Assembly: GCF_042650125.1 (NCBI RefSeq)
Contig: NZ_JBHSAP010000018.1
Span: 620,001-684,000 of the forward strand
Reading direction: 5' to 3'
DNA: 64,000 bases
Source: Salinithrix halophila
GTDB lineage: Bacteria > Bacillota > Bacilli > Thermoactinomycetales > DSM-45169
Shown in pieces: positions 24,378-32,486 of this stretch. How positions within the stretch are numbered: the first letter of the stretch is position 1; the number at the start of each line of letters is the position of its first letter. Below the pieces are notes generated by a model. The model had not been told where the DNA came from. It saw only the letters and a program-made list of their open reading frames with translations, and searched no databases. A program made the translations under genes and the position numbers.

Positions 24378-25568
24378 TCAGCTGACGTGGGAAACCGGTT
24401 GCTGTTTCATTTTCTCCAGTGTTTTGCATAGGGGTTCGGCTGCACCGTGAATGTTACCCACCCCGTAGATCACTCTGTTTTGAAAGAGAGGTTGCAGATC
24501 GTTCAAGATCTCCCCCGTCTCTTTTCCCTCTAGATTCAACATCCTCCGGGCCGGAATTCTGCTCAGATGGAACGCCTCCACTATCGGTTGTGTTGTCTGT
24601 CCGATCAGCACCAACGCCTCCATCTCAATATATGGGAGCACATCGGTTGCAAACTGCTCTGTACGGTCCACCCGGTCTGAACGGCAATTCATGATGACCA
24701 CGGGTTTTTGTTCCGTGGGATAGCCCAACTCCACAATCCGATTCCAGATATTCAACGTAGACGAGGCATCATTGGCCGCAAATCCGTTAGCGAAGTAGGC
24801 AGGTTGTGCCGGATCACCAACGGGCAGAATTTTCATCGCTCCAGGGTCCGGCGGCGCATTCAGCATGCCCTGCAAAGCGGTCTCTTCATCAATTCCTACC
24901 GCTTCCGCTACGGCAAGAGCAAGGGCGGCGTTCTCCGGAAAAACCATGTAACGGAACCGGCGCAAGTATTCTTCTTTGATCCGGCTCGTATCACAGACAT
25001 AGACACGGGTTCTCCGTTGACGGGCGATCTTCCGGTAATAAGGAACATAGGGGCTCTCATTGAGGATCAGATGCCCACGGTAAGGGATGGTTGCGGTGAA
25101 AGCCTCCGCCACCTCGCCCAGGGTAGGGCCCATGACATCCATGTGATCCTCTAGTACATTGACGATCACTCCCACGTTAGCTCGAAGCATCCGCTCCTGA
25201 AAAATGATTTGATAATCCGGGTTGACAGCCATACACTCGCTGACTAGACATTCGGCATTCAGGCGGGCAGCCTTAGCCACCACCTCTTTTTGCTCACGGA
25301 TATTGGGTCCTTCCGGACGACGAACGATCGGCTCCTCCTGGTCTTTATACCAATAGATCATTCGAGCCTGTGTTCCGGTGGTCTTCCCCACCGTTCGCAT
25401 GCCGGCCTCCATCATGATTCCTGTAATCAGGCGGGTGACCGTCGATTTACCTCTGATCCCGTTAATGTTGATTCGCAGCGGGATCGAGCTGATGGCTTTC
25501 CGGTGACGGCGCCACTCAAGCACCCCCATGAAAACCAGGCCCGCCAACAGTAAAGAAATGAACAGCAT
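24378..25568 (-). CDS. pgsB: Poly-gamma-glutamate synthase PgsB/CapB
   Basis: PgsB is a Mur-ligase-like amide ligase that polymerises glutamate through its gamma-carboxyl with ATP hydrolysis. A membrane segment covers residues 2-17; the P-loop GIRGKST lies at 37-43, with VSECMAVNPDYQIIFQE near 110 and VGVIVNVLEDHMDVMGPT near 133, nearly identical to B. subtilis PgsB as I remember it. The ATG at 25568 follows CAGGAGA; thirty upstream codons in frame are AT-rich and non-coding in appearance. It opens the operon pgsB-pgsC-pgsA-GGT-golvesin-like. Confidence 0.95.
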   Translation of the reverse strand: MLFISLLLAGLVFMGVLEWRRHRKAISSIPLRININGIRGKSTVTRLITGIMMEAGMRTVGKTTGTQARMIYWYKDQEEPIVRRPEGPNIREQKEVVAKAARLNAECLVSECMAVNPDYQIIFQERMLRANVGVIVNVLEDHMDVMGPTLGEVAEAFTATIPYRGHLILNESPYVPYYRKIARQRRTRVYVCDTSRIKEEYLRRFRYMVFPENAALALAVAEAVGIDEETALQGMLNAPPDPGAMKILPVGDPAQPAYFANGFAANDASSTLNIWNRIVELGYPTEQKPVVIMNCRSDRVDRTEQFATDVLPYIEMEALVLIGQTTQPIVEAFHLSRIPARRMLNLEGKETGEILNDLQPLFQNRVIYGVGNIHGAAEPLCKTLEKMKQQPVSHVS

Positions 25569-25799
25569 GCACGCCATCTCCTGGATACAAATTAATTCCT
25601 GATAACCAAATTCCTTTGACCTTTTTATATTAAATGGATAGGGAAGAAAAATCACCAATCCTTAATAACTATTATCCAGCGATTTCGCCCACAAAAGGGG
25701 GAAAAACTCATCCGTTGCTATTAAATCACAGTCATATTAATCTTTTGTTAATCTCTGGAGGCTCAACCCCCGGGATTTATATTTTAAATATTCAGTAAA

Positions 25800-25824
25800 T
25801 AGGGCGGAAAAGGAAACCGCCCCT
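25800..25824 (-). terminator. Terminator-like hairpin after nupC
   Basis: Minus-strand GGGGCGG pairs with CCGCCCT across TTTCCTTTT, followed by an AT-rich but not poly-T tract. Confidence 0.5.
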
Positions 25825-25851
25825 ATTGGGACGGAAAAAAGTTGTCGAGGG

Positions 25852-27069
25852 TTAGATCAACATTCCTGCTATGGACGCACTGAGAAGGGACGCCAAGGTA
25901 CCTCCCAGGACGGCGCGGAGCCCAAAGCGGGCAATTTCTCCCCGGCGCTCTGGAGCCATCCCGCCCAATCCTCCCAATTGGATAGCAATGCTGGATAGAT
26001 TGGCAAACCCGCACAAAGCAAATGTAACGATCGCCACGGTTTTCGTGCCGAGGGTATCCAGTTGGGGGGCAAAATTAGAGTAGGCAACAAACTCGTTGAG
26101 GACAATTTTCTGGCCGATGAAGTTTCCCGCCTGCACAGCCTCGGTCCAGGGGACTCCGATGACGAAAGCCAGGGGAGAGAATAGATAACCCAAGATCAGT
26201 TCCATGCTAAGGTCTGAATAGCCGAAAAGCCCTCCGATTCCTCCCAGAATTCCATTCAACAGAGCAATCAGAGCAATAAAAGCCAATAAGAGAGCAGCGA
26301 TGTTCACCGCGAGACGAAGGCCGTCAATGGCCCCGCCGGCGGCTGCGTCAATGACGTTGACATGTTCCGTTTCTTCACCCGTTTTGATGTCGTCTTCCGG
26401 ATCTGTGATCGGTTTTTCCGTCTCCGGTACCATCAATTTCGCGATGACCAGACCGGCCGGTGCTGCCATGAAACTGGCCGCTAACAGATAGGAGAGAGGG
26501 ATTCCTAAAAGAGAATACCCGACAAGAACGGAGCCAGCAACCGAAGCAAATCCACCGGTCATAACAGCAAAGATCTCAGAAGAGGTCATTTTTGAAATAT
26601 AAGGTTTTACCATCAGGGGAGCTTCCGTCTGTCCAACAAAAATATTAGCTGTCGCTGACAGAGATTCCGCTTTGCTTGTCCCGAGAAGCTTCGAGATGCT
26701 ACCTCCTAGAAGACGAATGACCCATTGCATAATTCCCAGATAATACAGGACAGAAATAACCGAGGAAATAAAAATGATGATCGGCAAAACTTGGAGAGCG
26801 AAGATCGGACCTTCCTGCCCCTTTAAAAGACCGCCGAACAAAAAGGTGATCCCCTCATTGGCGTAATTGATCAGCCCTTGAACCCGCCGGCTAAACCAAT
26901 CGAGCCCAGCTTTACCTGCCTCCCATTTCAACACGATGAAGGCAAAAACCAATTGGATCGCTAACCCACCAACAATCGTTCGGAAATTGACCGCCCGTTT
27001 GTTTGTTGAACATAAAAAGGCGATCAATAGGACAACCAGCATCCCGCCGAGTCCCCAGAGATATGTCAT
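25852..27069 (-). CDS. nupC: Concentrative nucleoside transporter, NupC family
   Basis: This 405-residue cation-coupled importer has the CNT architecture of about ten membrane segments and two re-entrant loops. Typical sequences are LSATANIFVGQTEAPLMVKP near 140, which carries the nucleoside-binding QTE, the AVMTGGFASVAGSVLVGY block near 170, and VLNEFVAYSNF near 305. It lies 19 bases after the obg stop in the same direction, so read-through from obg is likely. Whether it prefers pyrimidine nucleosides cannot be told here. Confidence 0.93.
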   Translation of the reverse strand: MTYLWGLGGMLVVLLIAFLCSTNKRAVNFRTIVGGLAIQLVFAFIVLKWEAGKAGLDWFSRRVQGLINYANEGITFLFGGLLKGQEGPIFALQVLPIIIFISSVISVLYYLGIMQWVIRLLGGSISKLLGTSKAESLSATANIFVGQTEAPLMVKPYISKMTSSEIFAVMTGGFASVAGSVLVGYSLLGIPLSYLLAASFMAAPAGLVIAKLMVPETEKPITDPEDDIKTGEETEHVNVIDAAAGGAIDGLRLAVNIAALLLAFIALIALLNGILGGIGGLFGYSDLSMELILGYLFSPLAFVIGVPWTEAVQAGNFIGQKIVLNEFVAYSNFAPQLDTLGTKTVAIVTFALCGFANLSSIAIQLGGLGGMAPERRGEIARFGLRAVLGGTLASLLSASIAGMLI

Positions 27070-27088
27070 ATTCGATCAACCTTTCGGT

Positions 27089-28369
27089 TTAAAACGTGAA
27101 ATCGAATTCCATTGTGCCAATCCGGACGGTATCGCCTTCTTGCGCTCCACGGGCTCGCAGGGCATCATCCACACCCATTTCCTTTAATATGTGAGCAAAT
27201 CGGCGAACCGACTCGTCATAGTTGAAGTTGGTCATTTTGACCAATTTCTCCACCCGGGCACCTTCTACTACAAACACTTCATTATCTTTTTTGACAAGGA
27301 AGGGCACTTCCGGCTCTTCCATCCGATAAACCTTGGGTTCTGCAACTTCTTCCATCTCAGGATCCGTTTCGACAGGCATTTGATCCAGTTGATCAGCCAC
27401 CGCAAACAACAATTCTCTAACCCCTTGGCCGGTAGCAGAAGAGATCGGATAGACCGGCACCTGTTCCCCGACAGTCTCGCGAAAGATTTCCAAGTTTACT
27501 TCCGCTTCGGGCAAATCCATCTTGTTCGCGGCCACGATTTGCGGTCGTTTGGACAAGCTTTCCCGGTACTGTTTTAGCTCCTCATTAATCTGCTTCCAAT
27601 CCTCGTAAGGATCGCGTCCCTCGGAACCCGCCATGTCCACCACATGAACCAATACCTTGGTCCGTTCTACATGGCGCAGGAACTGGTGGCCGAGACCTAC
27701 TCCTTCATGGGCACCTTCAATCAAACCCGGCAAGTCCGCCATCACGAAGCTACGCCCGTCCCCTACTTCGACTACTCCCAGGTTGGGAGCGATTGTCGTG
27801 AAGTGATAAGCCCCGATTTTCGGCTTGGCGGCAGTCACAACAGAGAGCAGGGTGGACTTTCCAACACTTGGATAGCCGACCAACCCTACATCGGCCAATA
27901 ACTTCAACTCCAACTCCACCCATCGTTCTACACCCGGCTCCCCATTTTCCGCTATATAGGGCGCCGGATTTTTGGCGGTTGCAAAACGGACGTTGCCACG
28001 ACCGCCACGACCGCCGCGAGCCACTGTCGCTTCATCTCCATGGCGAATCAAGTCGGCAATCCGTTCCCCGGAGTCGGCATCGGTTACCACCGTTCCTGGC
28101 GGTACACGGATGATCATCGGTTCCATCGATTTCCCATGTTGGTTCTTGGAACGACCATGCTCCCCCCGCTGGGCTTTAAAATGTTTCTGGTAACGGAAAT
28201 CCATCAGTGTGCGGAGCCCTTCTTCCACTCGGAACACCACATCCCCCCCGCGCCCCCCGTCACCCCCGGCAGGTCCCCCATTGGGCTCGTACTTTTCCCG
28301 GCGGAAGGCGACCATCCCGTTCCCGCCGTCGCCGCCCTTTACATAGATTTTTACCTTATCGACAAACAT
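27089..28369 (-). CDS. obg: Obg GTPase (ObgE/CgtA)
   Basis: Obg is an essential GTPase that associates with the 50S subunit and links ribosome assembly to stress and, in B. subtilis, to Spo0A activation. The glycine-rich Obg fold covers 1-158 (GGDGGNGMVAFRREKYEPNG), the GTPase domain about 159-335 with GYPSVGKST, DLPGLI and NKMDLPEA, and an OCT domain the last 80 residues. The 426 residues are the normal length. It follows spo0B as in B. subtilis, but here nupC, not thrR-pheA, comes next. Confidence 0.97.
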   Translation of the reverse strand: MFVDKVKIYVKGGDGGNGMVAFRREKYEPNGGPAGGDGGRGGDVVFRVEEGLRTLMDFRYQKHFKAQRGEHGRSKNQHGKSMEPMIIRVPPGTVVTDADSGERIADLIRHGDEATVARGGRGGRGNVRFATAKNPAPYIAENGEPGVERWVELELKLLADVGLVGYPSVGKSTLLSVVTAAKPKIGAYHFTTIAPNLGVVEVGDGRSFVMADLPGLIEGAHEGVGLGHQFLRHVERTKVLVHVVDMAGSEGRDPYEDWKQINEELKQYRESLSKRPQIVAANKMDLPEAEVNLEIFRETVGEQVPVYPISSATGQGVRELLFAVADQLDQMPVETDPEMEEVAEPKVYRMEEPEVPFLVKKDNEVFVVEGARVEKLVKMTNFNYDESVRRFAHILKEMGVDDALRARGAQEGDTVRIGTMEFDFTF

Positions 28370-28411
28370 GTTCTCCCCACCGCCTCCAAATATGTAAGCA
28401 TGATCAATCCC

Positions 28412-29137
28412 TCAAGCCGCGAACCGAAGGGTAAACCCGCCGGCTGCTTCCTCCCGCTCCAGGGCTCCACCCCGTTCCCGGATAGTATCCCTCAGGTTCG
28501 TCCACTCACTCGGTTCTACTTTCAACTCAGGGGGAAAATCCGGGTGGATGGTAATCTGCCAATCTGAATCCGTCTTTTCCACACGGAGCCAAACCTCCTC
28601 CGGCTCCTCCATGCCTCTTCCCTGCTTCCTCAGCCATGCAGTTGTTCGGTCCAGGGCTTCACAGAGCCGGTCTCCCCATTCGGGATCAATCTCCTTCATT
28701 TCTTCTCCCGTTTCAACGAACCAACGCCATTCGGGGATGCGCTGGTTCAGGGTGGACAGAGCCAAAGCCAAAGGAGGGTAGCCTACCCGGGCGGCTTCCC
28801 GTTCTTCACGAGCCCGATCTGTCAGCTCCCGCAGATAAGGGAGGATCCGTTCTTGCCGTTTCATCCCGAGATAACCCATGATGACCTGCACATGGTTCAA
28901 CCAATCATGCCGTTGGCGACTCATTAGTTCAAGAGAGGTTTGAGCATTCTTCATGCGCCAAAATCGCTCCTCTCTCATCCTTTCCCGATGAAGGAACCGC
29001 AAGACGCCCAGAACGGTGAAGATTCCCAAAGGAATGCCTACCGCCCATCCCCAGGGTTGCACTGCCATCAGGAGAATCAGAAACCAGACCCACGCCGCAT
29101 CTGTCAATCGGCCTAAGCTCTCCTCCTTCATCTTCAA
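28412..29137 (-). CDS. spo0B: Spo0B-like sporulation phosphotransferase with membrane anchor
   Basis: Spo0B passes phosphate from Spo0F to Spo0A in the sporulation phosphorelay. The helical hairpin motif RQRHDWLNHVQVIMGYL carries the phosphorylated histidine, His77, and is followed by a degenerate kinase-like carboxy-terminal domain. Unlike the 192-residue B. subtilis protein, this one has about 50 extra amino-terminal residues with two hydrophobic segments (about 14-28 and 30-48), so it should be membrane-bound, as in several other Bacillales. Its place between rpmA and obg is the conserved one. Confidence 0.88.
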   Translation of the reverse strand: MKMKEESLGRLTDAAWVWFLILLMAVQPWGWAVGIPLGIFTVLGVLRFLHRERMREERFWRMKNAQTSLELMSRQRHDWLNHVQVIMGYLGMKRQERILPYLRELTDRAREEREAARVGYPPLALALSTLNQRIPEWRWFVETGEEMKEIDPEWGDRLCEALDRTTAWLRKQGRGMEEPEEVWLRVEKTDSDWQITIHPDFPPELKVEPSEWTNLRDTIRERGGALEREEAAGGFTLRFAA

Positions 29138-29194
29138 CCGCCCCCCATCCCGTTCAAACCTCCGTGTCTCTTCATTCTAATGGATTTTTGGCCA

Positions 29195-29225
29195 CAAAAA
29201 AACCCCGGCCGAAATGGCCGAGGCC
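29195..29225 (-). terminator. Intrinsic terminator after rpmA
   Basis: Minus-strand GCCTCGGCC pairs with GGCCGGGGT over ATTTC and is followed by TTTTTTG. Confidence 0.85.
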
Positions 29226-29233
29226 TCTTCAAG

Positions 29234-29542
29234 TTAAGCCTGGGCTTGGACCGCTTCTTCAGCGGCTTTGGCGTAAACGCTGACGCGTTTTTTATCGCGA
29301 CCCAGACGTTCAAATTTGACAACACCGTCCACTTTGGCGAAAAGCGTATCATCGCCGCCGCGACCCACACCGATCCCCGGGTAGATCTTGGTTCCGCGCT
29401 GACGGACCAAGATGCTGCCGGCGTTCACCGATTGGCCATCACCGCGCTTAACGCCGAGGCGTTTCGCGATGCTGTCGCGACCGTTCTTGGTGGAGCCAAC
29501 CCCTTTTTTCTGAGCGAAAAACTGCAGGTTCATTTTCAGCAT
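29234..29542 (-). CDS. rpmA: 50S ribosomal protein L27 with cleavable amino-terminal extension
   Basis: L27 reaches the peptidyl-transferase centre. The 102-residue product begins MLKMNLQFFAQKKGVG. In Firmicutes this extension is cut after LQFF by the protease Prp to expose the functional amino terminus, so cleavage is expected between Phe9 and Ala10. STKNGRDSIAKRLGVK and QRGTKIYPG are L27 signatures. The ATG at 29542 has AGGAGG eight bases upstream. The protease gene lies immediately upstream. Confidence 0.97.
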   Translation of the reverse strand: MLKMNLQFFAQKKGVGSTKNGRDSIAKRLGVKRGDGQSVNAGSILVRQRGTKIYPGIGVGRGGDDTLFAKVDGVVKFERLGRDKKRVSVYAKAAEEAVQAQA

Positions 29543-29557
29543 GGTGTCCACCTCCTT

Positions 29558-29899
29558 TTAATGGGAGTCTTCCGTGATTGTCACATACGATCCGTATTCA
29601 TCAGCAACAGACTGCAAAGAGGCCGCCATCGCCTCCAGGAGCAACCGAACCCGTGCTTCCACGTCCGGTGTCAGGCCCTGAGGAACGCGGCAGTCCAACA
29701 AGCCACCGGCCTCTGGATCCACCTCTCGGTGAACCCGAACCCCGAGCAAAGTTTCGGAAGCATTGGTTAATCCGATCGTAATCCCAGATACCGCTGCACA
29801 AACGATATCCTTACCATATTCACCGAATTCGGCATGGCCTTTTACGACCAGTCGCTGCAACTTCCGCTGATAATCCCGGTAAAGGGTCACTTGAATCAT
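29558..29899 (-). CDS. prp: Ribosomal-processing cysteine protease Prp
   Basis: Prp (YsxB) removes the amino-terminal extension of L27. The 113-residue protein has the catalytic pair His22 (KGHAEFGEYG) and Cys34 (DIVCAAVS) and an acidic patch that binds the cleavage motif. The gene order rplU-prp-rpmA is conserved in Firmicutes whose L27 carries the extension. It starts 12 bases after the rplU stop. Confidence 0.95.
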   Translation of the reverse strand: MIQVTLYRDYQRKLQRLVVKGHAEFGEYGKDIVCAAVSGITIGLTNASETLLGVRVHREVDPEAGGLLDCRVPQGLTPDVEARVRLLLEAMAASLQSVADEYGSYVTITEDSH

Positions 29900-29911
29900 A
29901 TCGAAAAGGTC

Positions 29912-30223
29912 TCAGCCTTCGATTTTATCGATGACCACTTTGGTGAAAGGCTGACGATGCCCTTGCTTCCGTTTGTAGTTCTTTTTCGGTTTGTACTTGA
30001 ACACGGTCACCTTTTTACCTTTGCCTTGTTTATCCACTTTGCCGGTCACTTTCGCACCATCGATCAACGGGGTGCCGACGCTGGTTCCGTCTTCCTTCCC
30101 GACAAGCAATACCTTTTCAAAGGTAACGGTTTCGCCTTCTGCGGCGGACAGTTTTTCCACGTAGATTGCTTTCCCTTCCTCTACGCGATATTGCTTGCCG
30201 CCGGTTTCAATCAATGCGTACAT
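29912..30223 (-). CDS. rplU: 50S ribosomal protein L21
   Basis: The 103-residue product beginning MYALIETGGKQYRVEEG is a typical L21, binding 23S rRNA near L20; its end KVVIDKIEG is also characteristic. The ATG at 30223 is preceded by AGGAGGTGGATCCGGG, and the longer frame upstream is untranslated leader. It begins the rplU-prp-rpmA operon, with two promoter-like sequences further up. Confidence 0.97.
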   Translation of the reverse strand: MYALIETGGKQYRVEEGKAIYVEKLSAAEGETVTFEKVLLVGKEDGTSVGTPLIDGAKVTGKVDKQGKGKKVTVFKYKPKKNYKRKQGHRQPFTKVVIDKIEG

Positions 30224-30342
30224 CCCGGATCCACCTCCTGTGTGAAGACTCGCCGAAACCGGGTGGGCAGCGCCCTTTTCAAAACCCGATCCGTGCGGTA
30301 CTGCCTTGCTCCGGGTGAGCAAGCGCAGATTACACAAAGGAA
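30224..30342 (-). ncRNA. Structured 5' leader of rplU, possible L21 autoregulatory leader
   Basis: About 120 bases between the proximal promoter and rplU can form stems, the clearest being CTTGCTC/GAGCAAG around ACCCG (30305-30323). Such leaders, called L21 leaders, occur in Firmicutes before rplU and may bind the protein. I recognise it by position, not by a full consensus. Confidence 0.4.
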
Positions 30343-30371
30343 ATCTTACCACATACCATCCATGCTGTCAA
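30343..30371 (-). promoter_or_regulatory. Proximal sigma-A promoter of rplU
   Basis: The minus strand shows TTGACA, 17 bases, TAAGAT. Confidence 0.65.
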
Positions 30372-30402
30372 TGAGGCTCTCGGAAAAGAGCCTGCTTTGA
30401 AT

Positions 30403-30411
30403 ATTATATCA
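30403..30411 (-). promoter_or_regulatory. Distal extended -10 promoter of rplU
   Basis: Minus-strand TGATATAAT is an extended -10 (TG, one base, TATAAT) directly after the spoIVFB stop; no good -35 is seen. A small hairpin (AGGCTCT/AGAGCCT, 30372-30393) separates it from the proximal promoter. Confidence 0.5.
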
Positions 30412-30420
30412 TACCCTTTT

Positions 30421-31281
30421 TTAAGCGATGAGATCGGCGGCTAAACCTCCAATCCGCTTCTCATCAAAATAACAGCGAAAAACTGCTTCCTCCGGCACCG
30501 TCGCCCATCCTCCCTTTGGTTTTTGCACCACCACCACATGGTAAGCCTCTTTACGGAAGCGCTTAAGCACGGTGAGCAATGGTTCCTCGGGACGGACCGG
30601 CAACTGAATGATGGGAGCGGAGTCTGGGACCCTGTGCTCTCGACGGTGCATAAGAAATCGCATATACTGGTAATCTCGCTGTCTCATGGCGATCCAGTTG
30701 GAATAGAAAAGGAAGAGCGCGACTATACTCAGGTTGATTTGCACTTTCTCTCCCGACAGGCTAAAGAGAAAAAGCCCAGCCGCCCCGGCAAAACCGAATC
30801 CCAGACTCCACACAACAGCTCTCCGGTAGGGGAATACATAGGATAGGAGTGCCTGAAGGATCCGCCCTCCGTCAAGAGGATAGATGGGCAATAGATTGAA
30901 CCCAGCCAACATGGCATTTCCCTTAACGAAATATTCCGTCCATTCGGCAGACCACCAGCCGAACTGGTAAAACAGAAGGCCAAAGAGCACCATTATCACA
31001 TTGTGAAAGGGACCTGCCAGAGCGACAACGATTTCCTCCCTGGCAGGAACGGTCCCCCATTCATCCGTATGGGCGACTCCACCGAAAGGGAGAAGCTCGA
31101 TGGAATGAATTCGCCACCCAAAGGAACGGGCAGCTGTTACGTGCCCTAATTCGTGGATCAGAACCAGCACAAAAAGGGTGGTCACCTCCATAAACTGTCC
31201 AGTCACCACCGACGAGAGGATAACCACCCAAAAAAGAAAATGGATACGCAGCACCGTTCCCTGTAGCAGAAGACTAATCAA
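30421..31281 (-). CDS. spoIVFB: Intramembrane metalloprotease SpoIVFB (site-2 protease family)
   Basis: SpoIVFB sits in the outer forespore membrane and cleaves pro-sigma-K. The zinc motif HELGH is at 43-47 and the third ligand Asp137 lies in NLLPIYPLDGG; six membrane segments and a carboxy-terminal CBS-like domain follow. I prefer the TTG at 31281, which has GGGAG nine bases upstream and overlaps the spoIVFA stop; a TTG nine codons earlier (31308) is possible but lies only three bases from its purine tract. It forms an operon with its inhibitor spoIVFA. Confidence 0.92.
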   Translation of the reverse strand: MISLLLQGTVLRIHFLFWVVILSSVVTGQFMEVTTLFVLVLIHELGHVTAARSFGWRIHSIELLPFGGVAHTDEWGTVPAREEIVVALAGPFHNVIMVLFGLLFYQFGWWSAEWTEYFVKGNAMLAGFNLLPIYPLDGGRILQALLSYVFPYRRAVVWSLGFGFAGAAGLFLFSLSGEKVQINLSIVALFLFYSNWIAMRQRDYQYMRFLMHRREHRVPDSAPIIQLPVRPEEPLLTVLKRFRKEAYHVVVVQKPKGGWATVPEEAVFRCYFDEKRIGGLAADLIA

Positions 31282-32053
31282 ACGGGACCACTCCCGCCGG
31301 ATCCACAAACGCTCCCTTCTGTTTAACCGCGAAGAAAAAAAGCGGGTCCCCTTCTCTATCGCCTGCTTCCCCGAGAAGTTGCCTCGGCTTCACCCATTCT
31401 TTTTCCTTTATTTGCACCTTTCCCATCCAACCATACCAAGTTTCCAGACCGTTCGCGTGACGGATCACCACCGTTTGGCCCAGCCCTTCCTCTGTTCCTG
31501 CCTTGACGACCCATCCTTCCGAGGAAGCTACCACCGGAGCCCCTTTAGCAGTCCGCAATACGATGCCCCGCCCTTCCTTGCTGAAGCCCGCCATCACTTT
31601 CCCTTTGACCGGCGCCACCCATGTCGCCTGCTTCTCCTCTTCTTTGATCTTATTTCCCTGAAAGGCAGGCAGGATGGTTGGTGAACCATCAATATTCTGC
31701 TTATACCACTTTGCCACACCAGCAAAATTATAGTCGCGCTCCATCACTTGAGAAATGAAGGTTTGCACTTCCCGTCCAGCTGGAACCTGGGACTGGAAGA
31801 CCAAATACGTACCAGTAAGAAGGAGAAAAGCAGCGAAGGTTTGCAGGAGGAAACGCCCTTCCCGCTTTTTTTTCCTTTCCCTTTCCATCCATTGCGGTCG
31901 ATTCCAAGGAAGCTCGTCCCTGTCTTCTAACGTTTCCTTTTTCCAGACGGGTGTACCCCACTGTTGACGGTAATCAGGGAAAGGCTTCCCCTCTCGGATC
32001 TTTCGCATACGTTCCACGCGTCGCTTCTGCACGCCCTGATTCCACTCCCGCAT
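31274..32053 (-). CDS. spoIVFA: Stage IV sporulation protein SpoIVFA (M23-like)
   Basis: SpoIVFA anchors and restrains SpoIVFB until SpoIVB cleaves it. The 259-residue protein has a basic, cytosolic amino terminus, one membrane segment at about 68-86, and a degenerate LytM/M23 domain (VAPVKGKVMAGFSKEGRGI, then VVIRHANGLETWYGWMGKV). The zinc-binding histidines of active M23 enzymes are largely absent, consistent with a binding role. The gene is preceded by a good sigma-E promoter and overlaps spoIVFB. Confidence 0.92.
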   Translation of the reverse strand: MREWNQGVQKRRVERMRKIREGKPFPDYRQQWGTPVWKKETLEDRDELPWNRPQWMERERKKKREGRFLLQTFAAFLLLTGTYLVFQSQVPAGREVQTFISQVMERDYNFAGVAKWYKQNIDGSPTILPAFQGNKIKEEEKQATWVAPVKGKVMAGFSKEGRGIVLRTAKGAPVVASSEGWVVKAGTEEGLGQTVVIRHANGLETWYGWMGKVQIKEKEWVKPRQLLGEAGDREGDPLFFFAVKQKGAFVDPAGVVPFD

Positions 32054-32086
32054 CCCAAGTCACCAACCTCGCTTGGTGTTTGTACA

Positions 32087-32116
32087 AGTCTATGACTTGT
32101 CTGATTCAGGTATGAC
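32087..32116 (-). promoter_or_regulatory. Sigma-E type promoter of spoIVFA-spoIVFB
   Basis: The minus strand reads GTCATACC, 14 bases, CATAGACT. This fits the mother-cell consensus (GKMATATT, 13-15, CATACAMT) at 6 of 8 and 7 of 8 positions. The spoIVF operon of B. subtilis is known to be sigma-E dependent. Confidence 0.7.
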
Positions 32117-32139
32117 TGGGTGTTTCTGCACTGAATGGT

Positions 32140-32177
32140 TAAACAGAAAAATGCCTCCCCGACGGCTGAGGAGACAT
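32140..32177 (-). terminator. Intrinsic terminator after the DUF1540 gene
   Basis: Minus-strand ATGTCTCC pairs with GGAGGCAT and is followed by TTTTTCTGTTT. Confidence 0.8.
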
Positions 32178-32186
32178 GCTTCAAAA

Positions 32187-32339
32187 TCAATGTTTGGGTT
32201 TAAAGGTTTTGCAATCGGTTTCTTCAGATTCATGGGGTTCCTCAGTATGACCAACAACGTAGATGGCATCTGCCTGGCAGTGATTTCCTTTCCCCCAATA
32301 CGTACAGGTATCCACTTCGCACAAAACATCTTTCGGCAT
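32187..32339 (-). CDS. Small cysteine-rich DUF1540 protein
   Basis: This 50-residue protein has four cysteines (7, 12, 21, 43) in the DUF1540 pattern: CEVDTCTYWGKGNHCQADAI and a closing ETDCKTF. The pattern suggests a small metal- or disulfide-bound knot; function is unknown. The ATG at 32339 has AAAGGAGG nearby, whereas the longer reading frame to 32447 runs through the minD terminator. A CATACTGTA sequence just upstream (32358-32366) resembles the -10 of mother-cell sigma factors, hinting at sporulation expression. Confidence 0.85.
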   Translation of the reverse strand: MPKDVLCEVDTCTYWGKGNHCQADAIYVVGHTEEPHESEETDCKTFKPKH

Positions 32340-32407
32340 GATGTTCCCTCCTTTGATTACAGTATGGACAGGACATCCCCCGAAAACAGGCACCAAATTC
32401 AGGATAA

Positions 32408-32442
32408 CAATAGAAAAAACCGGCAGGGAAGGCCCCCACCGG
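32408..32442 (-). terminator. Intrinsic terminator after minD
   Basis: Minus-strand CCGGTGGGG pairs with TCCCTGCCGG around GCCT, then TTTTTTCTATT follows. It ends the mre-min transcript. Confidence 0.82.
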
Positions 32443-32486
32443 AACATGCCATATTCAACGAACCGCGGATCGGCTCGTTTTGTGTC

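Noticed and set aside
25569..25799. Promoter of the pgs operon
   Set aside because: The stretch is AT-rich with several TATAAT-like words, but no pair of boxes with good spacing stands out.
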